Positions 6,667 to 13,509 of a stretch of 27,160 nucleotides of DNA are shown here, piece by piece. The notes below the pieces were generated by a model. That model had not been told where the DNA came from. It did not search any database and saw only the letters and a list, made by a program, of their open reading frames with translations. The stretch is taken from assembly GCA_035541255.1 (NCBI GenBank), contig DATKNR010000145.1, positions 1 through 27,160 of the forward strand, in the 5' to 3' direction. The position numbers and the translations under genes are program-made. Origin of the DNA: JOPF136 sp035541255. Its GTDB lineage: Bacteria > Acidobacteriota > Terriglobia > Acidiferrales > UBA7541. Numbering within the stretch: the first letter of the stretch is position 1; the number at the start of each line of letters is the position of its first letter.

Positions 6667-8124
6667 GTGTCCGCCCCGGCAATGCCCCCCCGCAACTGGA
6701 CCATCGCCGAAATCCGCAGCGCGCTCGAATCGCGCAAACTCTCCGCGCGCGAGCTCGCCACCGACTACTTCTCCCGCATCGAGCGCGAAAATCCGCGCCT
6801 CAACGCTTTCCTCGCGCTCTCCCCCGAACGCGCCTTCGCACAGGCCGACGCCATCGACGCCAAAATCGCCCGTCGCGAGCCGCTCCCTCCCCTCGCCGGC
6901 GTGCCCACTGCGCTCAAAGACGTTCTCAGCACGCGCGGCACGGAAACCACCTGCGGCTCGCGCATCCTGAAAGGCTACGTCCCACCCTACGACTCGACCG
7001 CCATCGAACGCCTCGACCGCGCCGGCGCCATTTTTCTGGGCAAGACGAACTGCGACGAGTTCGCTATGGGCAGCTCCAACGAGAACTCCGCCTATGGTCC
7101 CGTCCACAACCCTGTGGCCCTCGACCGCGTCCCCGGCGGTTCGAGCGGCGGCTCGGCAGCGGCCGTGGCCGCCGGGCTTGCCGTCGTCTCGCTCGGCACC
7201 GATACCGGCGGCTCCATCCGCCAGCCCGGCGCTCTCTGTGGCGTCCCCGCCATGATGCCCACCTATGGCCGCGTTTCGCGCTACGGCCTCATCGCCTTCG
7301 CCTCTTCGCTCGACCGCATCGGCCCCTTCGCCCGCACCGTAGACGACGTCGCCCGCGTCATGGAAGTCATCGCCGGCCGCGACCCGCTCGACGCCACCTC
7401 AGCCGGCCTGCCCGTTCCTTCCTACACCGCGGAATTGTCAGAGCCCGTCAAAGGCCTGCGCCTCGGCATTCCCAGGGAATATTTCGCCGAGGGCCTCGAT
7501 CCCGAAGTCCGCAAGAAGGTGGAAGCCGCGATCGCCCGCCTTAGAGATCTCGGCTGCATTCCCACCCCGATCGAAATGCCCCACATGCCCTACGCCATTC
7601 CGGTCTACTACCTCATCGCCACCGCCGAGGCCAGCTCCAACCTCGCCCGCTTCGACGGCGTCCGTTACGGCCTTCGCGTGCCCGGTTCGACCCTTGGCGA
7701 GATGTACCGGAAGACCCGCGGCGCCGGCTTCGGCGCGGAAGTAAAGCGCCGCATCATGCTCGGCACCTACGCGCTTTCCGCCGGCTATTACGACGCCTAT
7801 TACCTCAAGGCCCAGAAAGTCCGCAGCCTCATCAAGGGCGACTTCGACCGCGCCTTCCGGCAAGTGGACCTGATCCTTGCCCCCACCTCTCCTGTCACCG
7901 CCTTCCGCCTCGGCGAACGCACCGCCGACCCGCTCGCCATGTACCTGGCCGACATTTACACCGTCACCGGCTCGCTCGCTGGCATCACCGCTATCTCCGT
8001 TCCCTGCGGAAAGGCGAACGGAACGCTTCCCGTCGGCCTGCAAATCATGGGCCCGCATTTTGAGGAAGGACGCGTCCTCCGCCTGGCCCACGCCTTCGAA
8101 GCCGCCGGCGGCTTCTCCCTGTAG
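6667..8124 (+). CDS. gatA: Aspartyl/glutamyl-tRNA amidotransferase subunit A
   Basis: A 485-residue GatA, the glutaminase subunit of GatCAB that releases ammonia from glutamine for transamidation of mischarged tRNA. The amidase-signature triad fits the family spacing: K84 in GVPTALKD, cis-Ser S159 in the GGSSGGSAAAV block and nucleophile S183 in GTDTGGSIRQP. Two oddities: the segment after the nucleophile reads CGVPAMMPTYGRVSRYGL where most GatA have GLKPTYGRVSR, and the C-terminus stops at AAGGFSL, several residues short of the usual end, exactly where a perfect palindrome begins. GTG 6667 start, three bases after the gatC stop. An ordinary amidase is unlikely because of gatC and the YGRVSRYGL signature. 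Confidence 0.95.
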   Translation: MSAPAMPPRNWTIAEIRSALESRKLSARELATDYFSRIERENPRLNAFLALSPERAFAQADAIDAKIARREPLPPLAGVPTALKDVLSTRGTETTCGSRILKGYVPPYDSTAIERLDRAGAIFLGKTNCDEFAMGSSNENSAYGPVHNPVALDRVPGGSSGGSAAAVAAGLAVVSLGTDTGGSIRQPGALCGVPAMMPTYGRVSRYGLIAFASSLDRIGPFARTVDDVARVMEVIAGRDPLDATSAGLPVPSYTAELSEPVKGLRLGIPREYFAEGLDPEVRKKVEAAIARLRDLGCIPTPIEMPHMPYAIPVYYLIATAEASSNLARFDGVRYGLRVPGSTLGEMYRKTRGAGFGAEVKRRIMLGTYALSAGYYDAYYLKAQKVRSLIKGDFDRAFRQVDLILAPTSPVTAFRLGERTADPLAMYLADIYTVTGSLAGITAISVPCGKANGTLPVGLQIMGPHFEEGRVLRLAHAFEAAGGFSL

Positions 8125-8145
8125 CACAGGCTTTCAGCCTGTGCT
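8123..8145 (+). terminator. Perfect hairpin overlapping the gatA stop codon
   Basis: AGCACAGGCT (8123-8132), loop TTC, AGCCTGTGCT (8136-8145): a 10-bp perfect stem that begins inside the gatA TAG and is followed by a T-rich stretch (CTTTCTGCTTCTG). It works as a terminator candidate. The sequence also resembles a dispersed palindrome I associate with acidobacterial genomes. Confidence 0.6.
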
Positions 8146-8203
8146 CTTTCTGCTTCTGCCGTTTCTGCCTAGACGTTCTCAGCCATCTCCCAGCCTCACC
8201 TCT

Positions 8204-8237
8204 TTCCTTTACCTCCTCTACTTCCTTTACCTCCTCT
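8204..8237. repeat. Tandem TTCCTTTACCTCCTCT in a pyrimidine tract
   Basis: Two exact 16-base copies (8204-8219, 8222-8237), 18 bases apart, in an almost pure C/T tract (about 8196-8250) just ahead of the DinB-like gene. Its purpose is unclear; the tract may reflect slippage or a decayed repeat. Confidence 0.45.
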
Positions 8238-8274
8238 CCCCCCTCTCCGGCGTTACAATCCTCCATTGGCTTTC

Positions 8275-8793
8275 ATGCGCGACGTCGCCGCCATCGTCGA
8301 ACTCCTCAATCGGGCCCACATGGATTTCCTTGAGGCCTGCGAGCGGATTCCCCAGAATCGCTGGAAGAAGTCCCCAGCCAGTGGTGGCTGGTCCGCGGCC
8401 GAGGTGGTAGCCCATCTCACCATGGTAGAGGCCACCGTATGGAATGGCGTGCGCGAGGAGCTCTCCGGCCGCCCGAAGCGCTATTCCCTATGGAACAAGA
8501 TGCACATCCCCGTCTCCATGTCCGCCTGGCGCGCCGTCAAGCGCAAGACCCCCATCCCTCTCGACTCCACGCTCGTCAAGCCTCGCGACGAAGCCCTCGG
8601 CGAGTACTCCGCAACTCGAAACCGGACCTTGAAGCTGATTGCGGAGCAGTCCGCGCGCGACCTGGCCCCTTACCGCCGCCAGCACCCCTTCCTCGGCAGC
8701 CTCAACCTTTACGACTGGATGCGGGTGCTCGCCTACCACGAGATTCGTCACACCAAGCAAATCCGTGAAATTGGAAAGTCCTTCCAGAGTTAG
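8275..8793 (+). CDS. DinB-like superfamily protein
   Basis: A 172-residue four-helix-bundle protein of the DinB/YfiT type. Evidence is the order of its helices and metal-type histidines: WKKSPASGGWSAAEVVAHLTMVEA (first His, in VAHL), a long central helix, and the C-terminal LYDWMRVLAYHEIRHTKQIREI with H-x3-H. Members bind a divalent metal and many are thiol-dependent transferases (bacillithiol, mycothiol) or are induced by DNA damage, but substrate assignment from sequence alone is not possible. A TTG three codons upstream (8266) is an alternative start. It lies alone between gatA and the small HTH-like gene. Confidence 0.8.
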   Translation: MRDVAAIVELLNRAHMDFLEACERIPQNRWKKSPASGGWSAAEVVAHLTMVEATVWNGVREELSGRPKRYSLWNKMHIPVSMSAWRAVKRKTPIPLDSTLVKPRDEALGEYSATRNRTLKLIAEQSARDLAPYRRQHPFLGSLNLYDWMRVLAYHEIRHTKQIREIGKSFQS

Positions 8794-9009
8794 CAAAAAC
8801 TTTCACCTCGTGGCAACGCGGGCGTAACCCGCTCCCGTCTAATCTGAAGCGTGCAACTGGACTTCCTCCCCCGGTAACTCCTGTGTAAATCGCGGTTTGC
8901 CGGAGGCGTAAGCGCTATCGCGCAATTGGTCAAAGCGGTGGCATGCCAGTTGCTCTTATCCATTGCTCCCGGCGTATTCTGGCCGGGCAGCGGAAGCCTG
9001 GAGTCGCGC

Positions 9010-9228
9010 ATGTTTCGCGTTCGCGCCAGTCAGAAGCTCTTTACCGATGTGGAAGTAGCCACCTTGTTTGGCGTGGCTTTGGAAGAAGTCCGCGAACTCG
9101 CCCGCCTGAAGCACCTCGGCTGCCTGGCTCGCGCCGCGGAGGCTGCCGGGGCTTCCGCCGGGCAACTGCTCTTCTCTCTTTCCGACCTGATGATCCTCTC
9201 CGTGCTCTGGCCCCGGTTCCAGCACTGA
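9010..9228 (+). CDS. Small HTH-like protein (72 aa)
   Basis: A 72-residue protein that starts at ATG 9010, with GGAG six bases before the codon. The core FTDVEVATLFGVALEEVRELARLKHLG looks like the first helices of a MerR/excisionase-type winged helix (helix, turn, recognition helix). A second helix pair (LARAAEAAGASAGQLLFSLSDLMILSVL) follows and could be an oligomerisation surface. A longer frame from TTG 8926 would add 28 residues without family character. I remember similar short proteins from Acidobacteriota but no function. It converges with the MutS-like gene over 36 bp. Confidence 0.6.
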   Translation: MFRVRASQKLFTDVEVATLFGVALEEVRELARLKHLGCLARAAEAAGASAGQLLFSLSDLMILSVLWPRFQH

Positions 9229-9264
9229 TTCCGCCAGCCCCGTTCCCAGCCGGGCTCTCGATTC

Positions 9265-11061
9265 TTAAATCTCCAGGCCAATCGACCGCATCAGCTTCAA
9301 TGCATTGCTGCTTTTCGCGATTCCTGGTTCCAGGCGGTAATCAAAATGCAACTCGCCGTTCTCAAACCGGTCTTCGAAATGGAAATTCGCCGCGGGCTGC
9401 GCCATTCCCTCCACGATCTGGGTGAGCGCCAGGTCATGCGTGGTCACGATCCCCACCGCTCCCTTCGCCGCCAGGCTTTTCACCACAGCCTCCGCCCCAA
9501 TCCTCCGGTCATGCGAGTTTGTCCCGCTCAGCAGTTCGTCCAGCAGAAACAGCACCGCCAGCGGCCCCTCCGTCAGCGACGCCATCAGCTTCAGCCGGGT
9601 AATCTCTGAATAGAATCGCGATACCCCTCCCTGCAGTGAATCCAGCACGCAGATCGATGCCGCCACCTGTAACGGCGACAGCCGCAGCCGCCTCGCCCGG
9701 ACCGGCGCCCCGCACTGTGCCAGCACTGCGTTGATTCCCACAGCGCGGACAAACGTGCTCTTTCCCGCCATGTTCGGCCCGCTGATGATGGCCAGCCGCA
9801 ATTCGTCTCCCATCGTCAGATCGTTCTGCACCGCCTGCCCCTCCGCCAGCAGGGGATGCGCCAACCCCTCCGCTTCGAATCGCGCGCCTCCCTCCGTCAG
9901 CTCCGGGAACACGTATGTCGGGTGCTCATACGTATATCCGGCCAGCGAAGTCAGCGCTTCCATTTCCCCTACAGCCGCCAGCCAGCGCCGGATGGCCGAG
10001 CCGTATCTCTGTCGCCAGCTTTCAATCGCAAACGCGGCTCGCGCGGTCCACAGCACGAACGGGTCAACCACCGCCACGATCAAGTTCCTCCGCGATTCCA
10101 GGCTTTCCACCATCCGGCTCACCCGTGCGATGCACTGCGATGGCGGCGCGCCGGATTCCTCGAGCGCCGCCTTCAGCTTCTCGAGTTTCGCCGCGGAAAA
10201 CTTCTCTCTTTCCACCAGCTCCAGCGCCCCGCCAAGCAGTTTCAAGTCCTGCTCGAATCGTTCCGCCTCCAGGATTTTGACCACCTGAGGCCGGATCCGC
10301 CCGTAGAAAACTGCGTTTACAACGCTGGCCAGGAGAGTCACTTCCCAGCGTCCCCACACCGCCCACACCGCCAGGCTCGCGAGCCATGCTCCCGCCAGAA
10401 TCCGCCCTGCAAGCTGTACTTTGCCGGCGTCCAGTACCGCGGCCTCCTCCCCCCATTCGGTCAGCGCCTCCGGACGCACCTCCGACCGCACTCCCTCCGC
10501 GAAGATCGCCAGTTCTTCCCGCATGTCCAGCCGCGGACGCAATTCAGCCACCGCCGCCTGCCGGTCCCGGATTTCCTCCGGCGCGGCGGGGTGCTTCAGC
10601 CATTTCGCCAGGATTTCCTGCCCTGCGGACGTTCGCGCTGTGCAGAGCAGCTGGAAGAGCGATCCCGGCCCGAATACGTCCAGGTCGCGCGCATACGGAT
10701 GCGCGGGATCCAAGAACGCGTCTCCCTTTTCTCCCGTTCCCATCCAGCGGTTTTCCAGCCGCGCGATTCCGCGCTCGTAGAACGCGATTACCTGCCCGCA
10801 GCGTTTCGACTTGCGCAGCGCGCGCACGTGCCCGATATCGAGCACGATGTAGGCCAGCGCGGGTGCCGCGAGCCAGACGAGAGTTCCCCGCTCTGCCTTC
10901 AGCATCCACACCAGCAGCACCACAAAAGCTGCTGCAATCGTCAGCTTCGCAATTCCCAGTTGCGTCTGCCGCCGCTCGTGCTCCGACTGCTGCTGTCTCG
11001 CCCGCCGCAGCCGTTCGGAGTACTCGGCCTTCGCGTCTGCGGTCACCGCGGTCGCATCCAT
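9265..11061 (-). CDS. Membrane-anchored MutS-family ATPase
   Basis: A 598-residue protein with the MutS core (domain III) and ATPase (domain V) but no mismatch-binding domain I. Walker A is at 428-436 (GPNMAGKST), Walker B at 506-509 (FLLDE) followed by the LSGTNSHDR signature, and the TTHD switch lies at about 540-543. Two hydrophobic stretches near the N-terminus (about 40-54 and 60-75) and another pair in the middle (about 218-253) suggest membrane anchoring, unlike MutS1. This architecture is a recognised but poorly studied MutS-like group; DNA mismatch repair is not established for it. Start chosen at ATG 11061 (MDATAVTAD), because the upstream extension to GTG 11112 has no family character. 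It lies 139 bp downstream of the methyltransferase gene on the same strand. Confidence 0.88.
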   Translation of the reverse strand: MDATAVTADAKAEYSERLRRARQQQSEHERRQTQLGIAKLTIAAAFVVLLVWMLKAERGTLVWLAAPALAYIVLDIGHVRALRKSKRCGQVIAFYERGIARLENRWMGTGEKGDAFLDPAHPYARDLDVFGPGSLFQLLCTARTSAGQEILAKWLKHPAAPEEIRDRQAAVAELRPRLDMREELAIFAEGVRSEVRPEALTEWGEEAAVLDAGKVQLAGRILAGAWLASLAVWAVWGRWEVTLLASVVNAVFYGRIRPQVVKILEAERFEQDLKLLGGALELVEREKFSAAKLEKLKAALEESGAPPSQCIARVSRMVESLESRRNLIVAVVDPFVLWTARAAFAIESWRQRYGSAIRRWLAAVGEMEALTSLAGYTYEHPTYVFPELTEGGARFEAEGLAHPLLAEGQAVQNDLTMGDELRLAIISGPNMAGKSTFVRAVGINAVLAQCGAPVRARRLRLSPLQVAASICVLDSLQGGVSRFYSEITRLKLMASLTEGPLAVLFLLDELLSGTNSHDRRIGAEAVVKSLAAKGAVGIVTTHDLALTQIVEGMAQPAANFHFEDRFENGELHFDYRLEPGIAKSSNALKLMRSIGLEI

Positions 11062-11134
11062 GGCCGAAATACTATACGCATTTCGACCTTGCGGGCTTCC
11101 CGCGGTTCCCACGCGCGTCCCTGTTCCAAAACAA

Positions 11135-11170
11135 AGGGCGTGCCCGCCCTCTTTCCGGCAGGCACGCCCT
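11135..11170 (-). terminator. Intrinsic terminator after the methyltransferase gene
   Basis: AGGGCGTGCC and GGCACGCCCT form a perfect 10-bp stem, extendable by three pairs past one C-A mismatch, around an 8-base loop. Read on the minus strand it is followed by TTTGTTTTGG, so it is a plausible terminator for the methyltransferase gene and separates it from the MutS-like gene. Confidence 0.65.
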
Positions 11171-11192
11171 CTGCGTTTGCTCGATCCGTCGC

Positions 11193-11210
11193 CCCAGCCC
11201 TACGGCTGGG
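11193..11210 (-). repeat. Palindrome spanning the methyltransferase stop codon
   Basis: CCCAGCC (11193-11199), loop CTAC, GGCTGGG (11204-11210). The stop codon (11200-11202, minus strand) is in the loop. It may be a REP-like element or part of the terminator region. Confidence 0.5.
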
Positions 11211-12273
11211 CTTCGTACACGATGTTGAACGGAGTCTCCGTGGCCCGGCGGAACCGGCTGAATCCCGCTGTGGTCACCACGTCGCGGATCCGCTTCTCTC
11301 CCGCCTGTGCGCCCAGGCACAACCCCACTTCCTGCGACCGCGAGCACGGCGTGCACAGGAGCGTGGAGAACGAGTAGTAGACCCGTCCCACGGGGTTTAG
11401 GTTGTCTTCCAGCTGGTCGTGGGCAAACGGCTCCACGATCATCCACGTCCCGTCCGGCGCGAGTGATTGCCGCACGTGCTTTGCCGCTCCCACCGGGTCG
11501 CCCATGTCGTGCAGGCAATCGAACACGGTCACGAAGTCGTAGTCTTTGCCGGGATATTCCTTTGCTTTGGCCACCGCAAAATCCACGCGGTCCGCCACTC
11601 CTGCGCGCCGCGCCGATTCGCGCGCCGCCTCGATCGATTTGTCGTGGTAGTCAAATCCAAAGAAGCGCGACTTGGGAAATGCCTGGGCCATCAGCAGCGT
11701 GGAGGCGCCTTTCCCGCAGCCCACGTCCGCCACTCGCCCTCCCGATTCCAGTTTCTGTTTGGCATCGCGCATCGAGGGAATCCATGCGCTCACCAGGTTG
11801 GCGGCATATCCCGGGCGGAAGAATTTCTCGCAGCCGTGGAAGACGCCGTCCTCGTGTTCGTGCCATCCCATTCCTGCGCCCGTCCGGAACGACTCCGCGA
11901 TCCGCGGAACCGCCGCCAGCGACGCCAGCGCCAGCTCAAACGCTCCCGGCAGGTACGCCGGGCTCCCTTCATTCGCCAGCGTGAACGCCTGTTCTTGGTT
12001 CAGGCTGAATTTTCCCGACGCCGCGTCGTACGTGATGTACCCGCCCGCCGCCTGCGACGACAGCCATTCGCGCAAGTAGCGCTCATCTGTGTTCGTCTTC
12101 GCGGCCAGCTCCGCCACGCTTGCCGGGCCGGTCGCCAGGGCCTTGTACAGTCCCAGCTTCTCGCCGATCACCACCATCCCCGCATGGACCGAAGCGCCCA
12201 GATCGGACACAAATCGGCCCATAAAGGCATTCAGTTTCTCCATGTCCAGTGCGGGAGCCTGCGCTGCGCTCAT
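11200..12273 (-). CDS. Class I SAM-dependent methyltransferase
   Basis: A 357-residue methyltransferase. Residues about 30-90 form a winged-helix-like dimerisation domain (GLYKALATGPASVAELAAKTNTDERYL). The Rossmann core begins at VADVGCGKGAS (181-191), the SAM-binding glycine loop, followed by GFDYHD (207-211) and FDCLHDMGDP (251-260). The order matches O-methyltransferase-like proteins of the Rv2258c group, whose substrates are mostly unknown. Start chosen at ATG 12273 because a purine-rich GGAGAGAGGAG lies just upstream; the longer frame adds 17 residues without character. It is divergent from the AraC regulator with a 197-bp spacer, so AraC control is a reasonable guess. A palindrome spans its stop codon. 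Confidence 0.9.
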   Translation of the reverse strand: MSAAQAPALDMEKLNAFMGRFVSDLGASVHAGMVVIGEKLGLYKALATGPASVAELAAKTNTDERYLREWLSSQAAGGYITYDAASGKFSLNQEQAFTLANEGSPAYLPGAFELALASLAAVPRIAESFRTGAGMGWHEHEDGVFHGCEKFFRPGYAANLVSAWIPSMRDAKQKLESGGRVADVGCGKGASTLLMAQAFPKSRFFGFDYHDKSIEAARESARRAGVADRVDFAVAKAKEYPGKDYDFVTVFDCLHDMGDPVGAAKHVRQSLAPDGTWMIVEPFAHDQLEDNLNPVGRVYYSFSTLLCTPCSRSQEVGLCLGAQAGEKRIRDVVTTAGFSRFRRATETPFNIVYEAQP

Positions 12274-12470
12274 TTCTGTTTCTCCTCTCTCCTCTCGGGT
12301 TTTCGTCCCGTACCGATTTCCCAAGGCCCCATTCCCGCTTTGAGTATGCCGCGGCCGTGCCGGTTGCGTTTGTCCTCCCGTCTGGCAATCTTACCTCCCG
12401 CGCGGTAGCATGGATCATTCTTTGACCAGGAGTCCGGCAATTTTAGCCGGGAGTCCGCCTCGGAACTGAC

Positions 12471-13490
12471 ATGGACGCTCTTTCCGAAATCCTCCATGCG
12501 GTGAAGCTCGAAGGCGCTGTCTTCTTCAACGCCGAGTTTACCGCGCCGTGGGGCTTCCGTTCCCCGCCTTCTTGTGAAGTCGCCGCCTTCCTCGGCAAGG
12601 CGCCCCGGCACGTCATCATCTATCACCTGCTTACCGACGGCCAGGCACGGGTCAATATCGAAGACTGCTCCGAAGCGATTGACCTCGTTCCGGGCGATAT
12701 CGTGATTTTTCCCCATGGCGACCCGCACGTCATGGCAAACGGCCGCCCTCAGTCCTTCGTCGACACCGCCAAGCAGTTGAAGACGATTTTCTCGCGGGGA
12801 ATGGCCGTGGCCCGCGACGGTGGAGGCGGCGAGCCCTCCCGTTTTGTTTGTGGCTACCTGGAATGCGATCCCGAACTCTGCAAGCGCTTCTCCGGCGGGC
12901 TTCCTCCCGTCTTCAAGGTCAACATCCGCAACGATTCCGCCGGCCAGTGGCTCGAAAACTCCATCAAATTCTCCGCCCACCAGGCTGGAGAAAACCAGGC
13001 GGGCAGCGATGCGGTTCTCGCTCGCCTCTCCGAAGCCCTCTTCGTGGAAACTCTGCGGCGTTACATGGCGGAGTTGCCGCCCCAGCAGACCGGATGGCTC
13101 GCCGGTGCGCGCGATCCGGCCGTCGGCGCCGCGCTGGCCCATTTGCATCGCGCGCCCGAACATCCCTGGACCATTGCTTCTCTCGCGCAGCAGGTGGGCG
13201 TTTCCCGCTCCGTGCTCGCCGAGCGCTTCCGTCATTTCCTCGGCGAGCCGCCCATGGCCTATCTCTCTCAATGGCGCCTTCAGCTCGGCGCCAGGCTCCT
13301 CACCACCACCAGCTACGGCGTGGCCAGAATTTCCGGAGAGGTCGGCTACGTATCCGAACAGGCCTTCAATCGCGCCTTCAAGCGCGAGTTTGGCGTTCCC
13401 CCCGCCCGGTTCCGTGCCCGCGCAAAATTGGCGAGTCCCGCCGTCCACCGAGCAGGCCCGCGTACCCGCGCGTCTGCGGCTGCACGCTGA
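12471..13490 (+). CDS. AraC-family transcriptional regulator with cupin-like sensor
   Basis: A 339-residue regulator. The N-terminal half is a cupin-like ligand domain: PPSCEVAAFLGKAPRHVIIYHLLTDGQARVN, then VPGDIVIFPHGDPHVM around residues 65-85, typical of the AraC-binding cupin. The C-terminal ~100 residues hold two HTH motifs: WTIASLAQQVGVSRSVLAERF and VARISGEVGYVSEQAFNRAFKREFGVPPARFR, the classic AraC signature. It is divergent from the methyltransferase gene, so that gene is its most likely neighbour target, by the usual arrangement; the spacer contains a CCGGC(N7)GCCGG pair (12434-12450). Effector unknown. It converges with the ADOP permease gene over 19 bp. Confidence 0.9.
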   Translation: MDALSEILHAVKLEGAVFFNAEFTAPWGFRSPPSCEVAAFLGKAPRHVIIYHLLTDGQARVNIEDCSEAIDLVPGDIVIFPHGDPHVMANGRPQSFVDTAKQLKTIFSRGMAVARDGGGGEPSRFVCGYLECDPELCKRFSGGLPPVFKVNIRNDSAGQWLENSIKFSAHQAGENQAGSDAVLARLSEALFVETLRRYMAELPPQQTGWLAGARDPAVGAALAHLHRAPEHPWTIASLAQQVGVSRSVLAERFRHFLGEPPMAYLSQWRLQLGARLLTTTSYGVARISGEVGYVSEQAFNRAFKREFGVPPARFRARAKLASPAVHRAGPRTRASAAAR

Positions 13491-13509
13491 GCGAACCTTT
13501 CGCAGCCGT

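Noticed and set aside
9856..11400. 514-residue plus-strand frame opposite the MutS-like gene
   Set aside because: Arg/Pro/His-rich without family features; Walker motifs on the other strand settle the coding strand.
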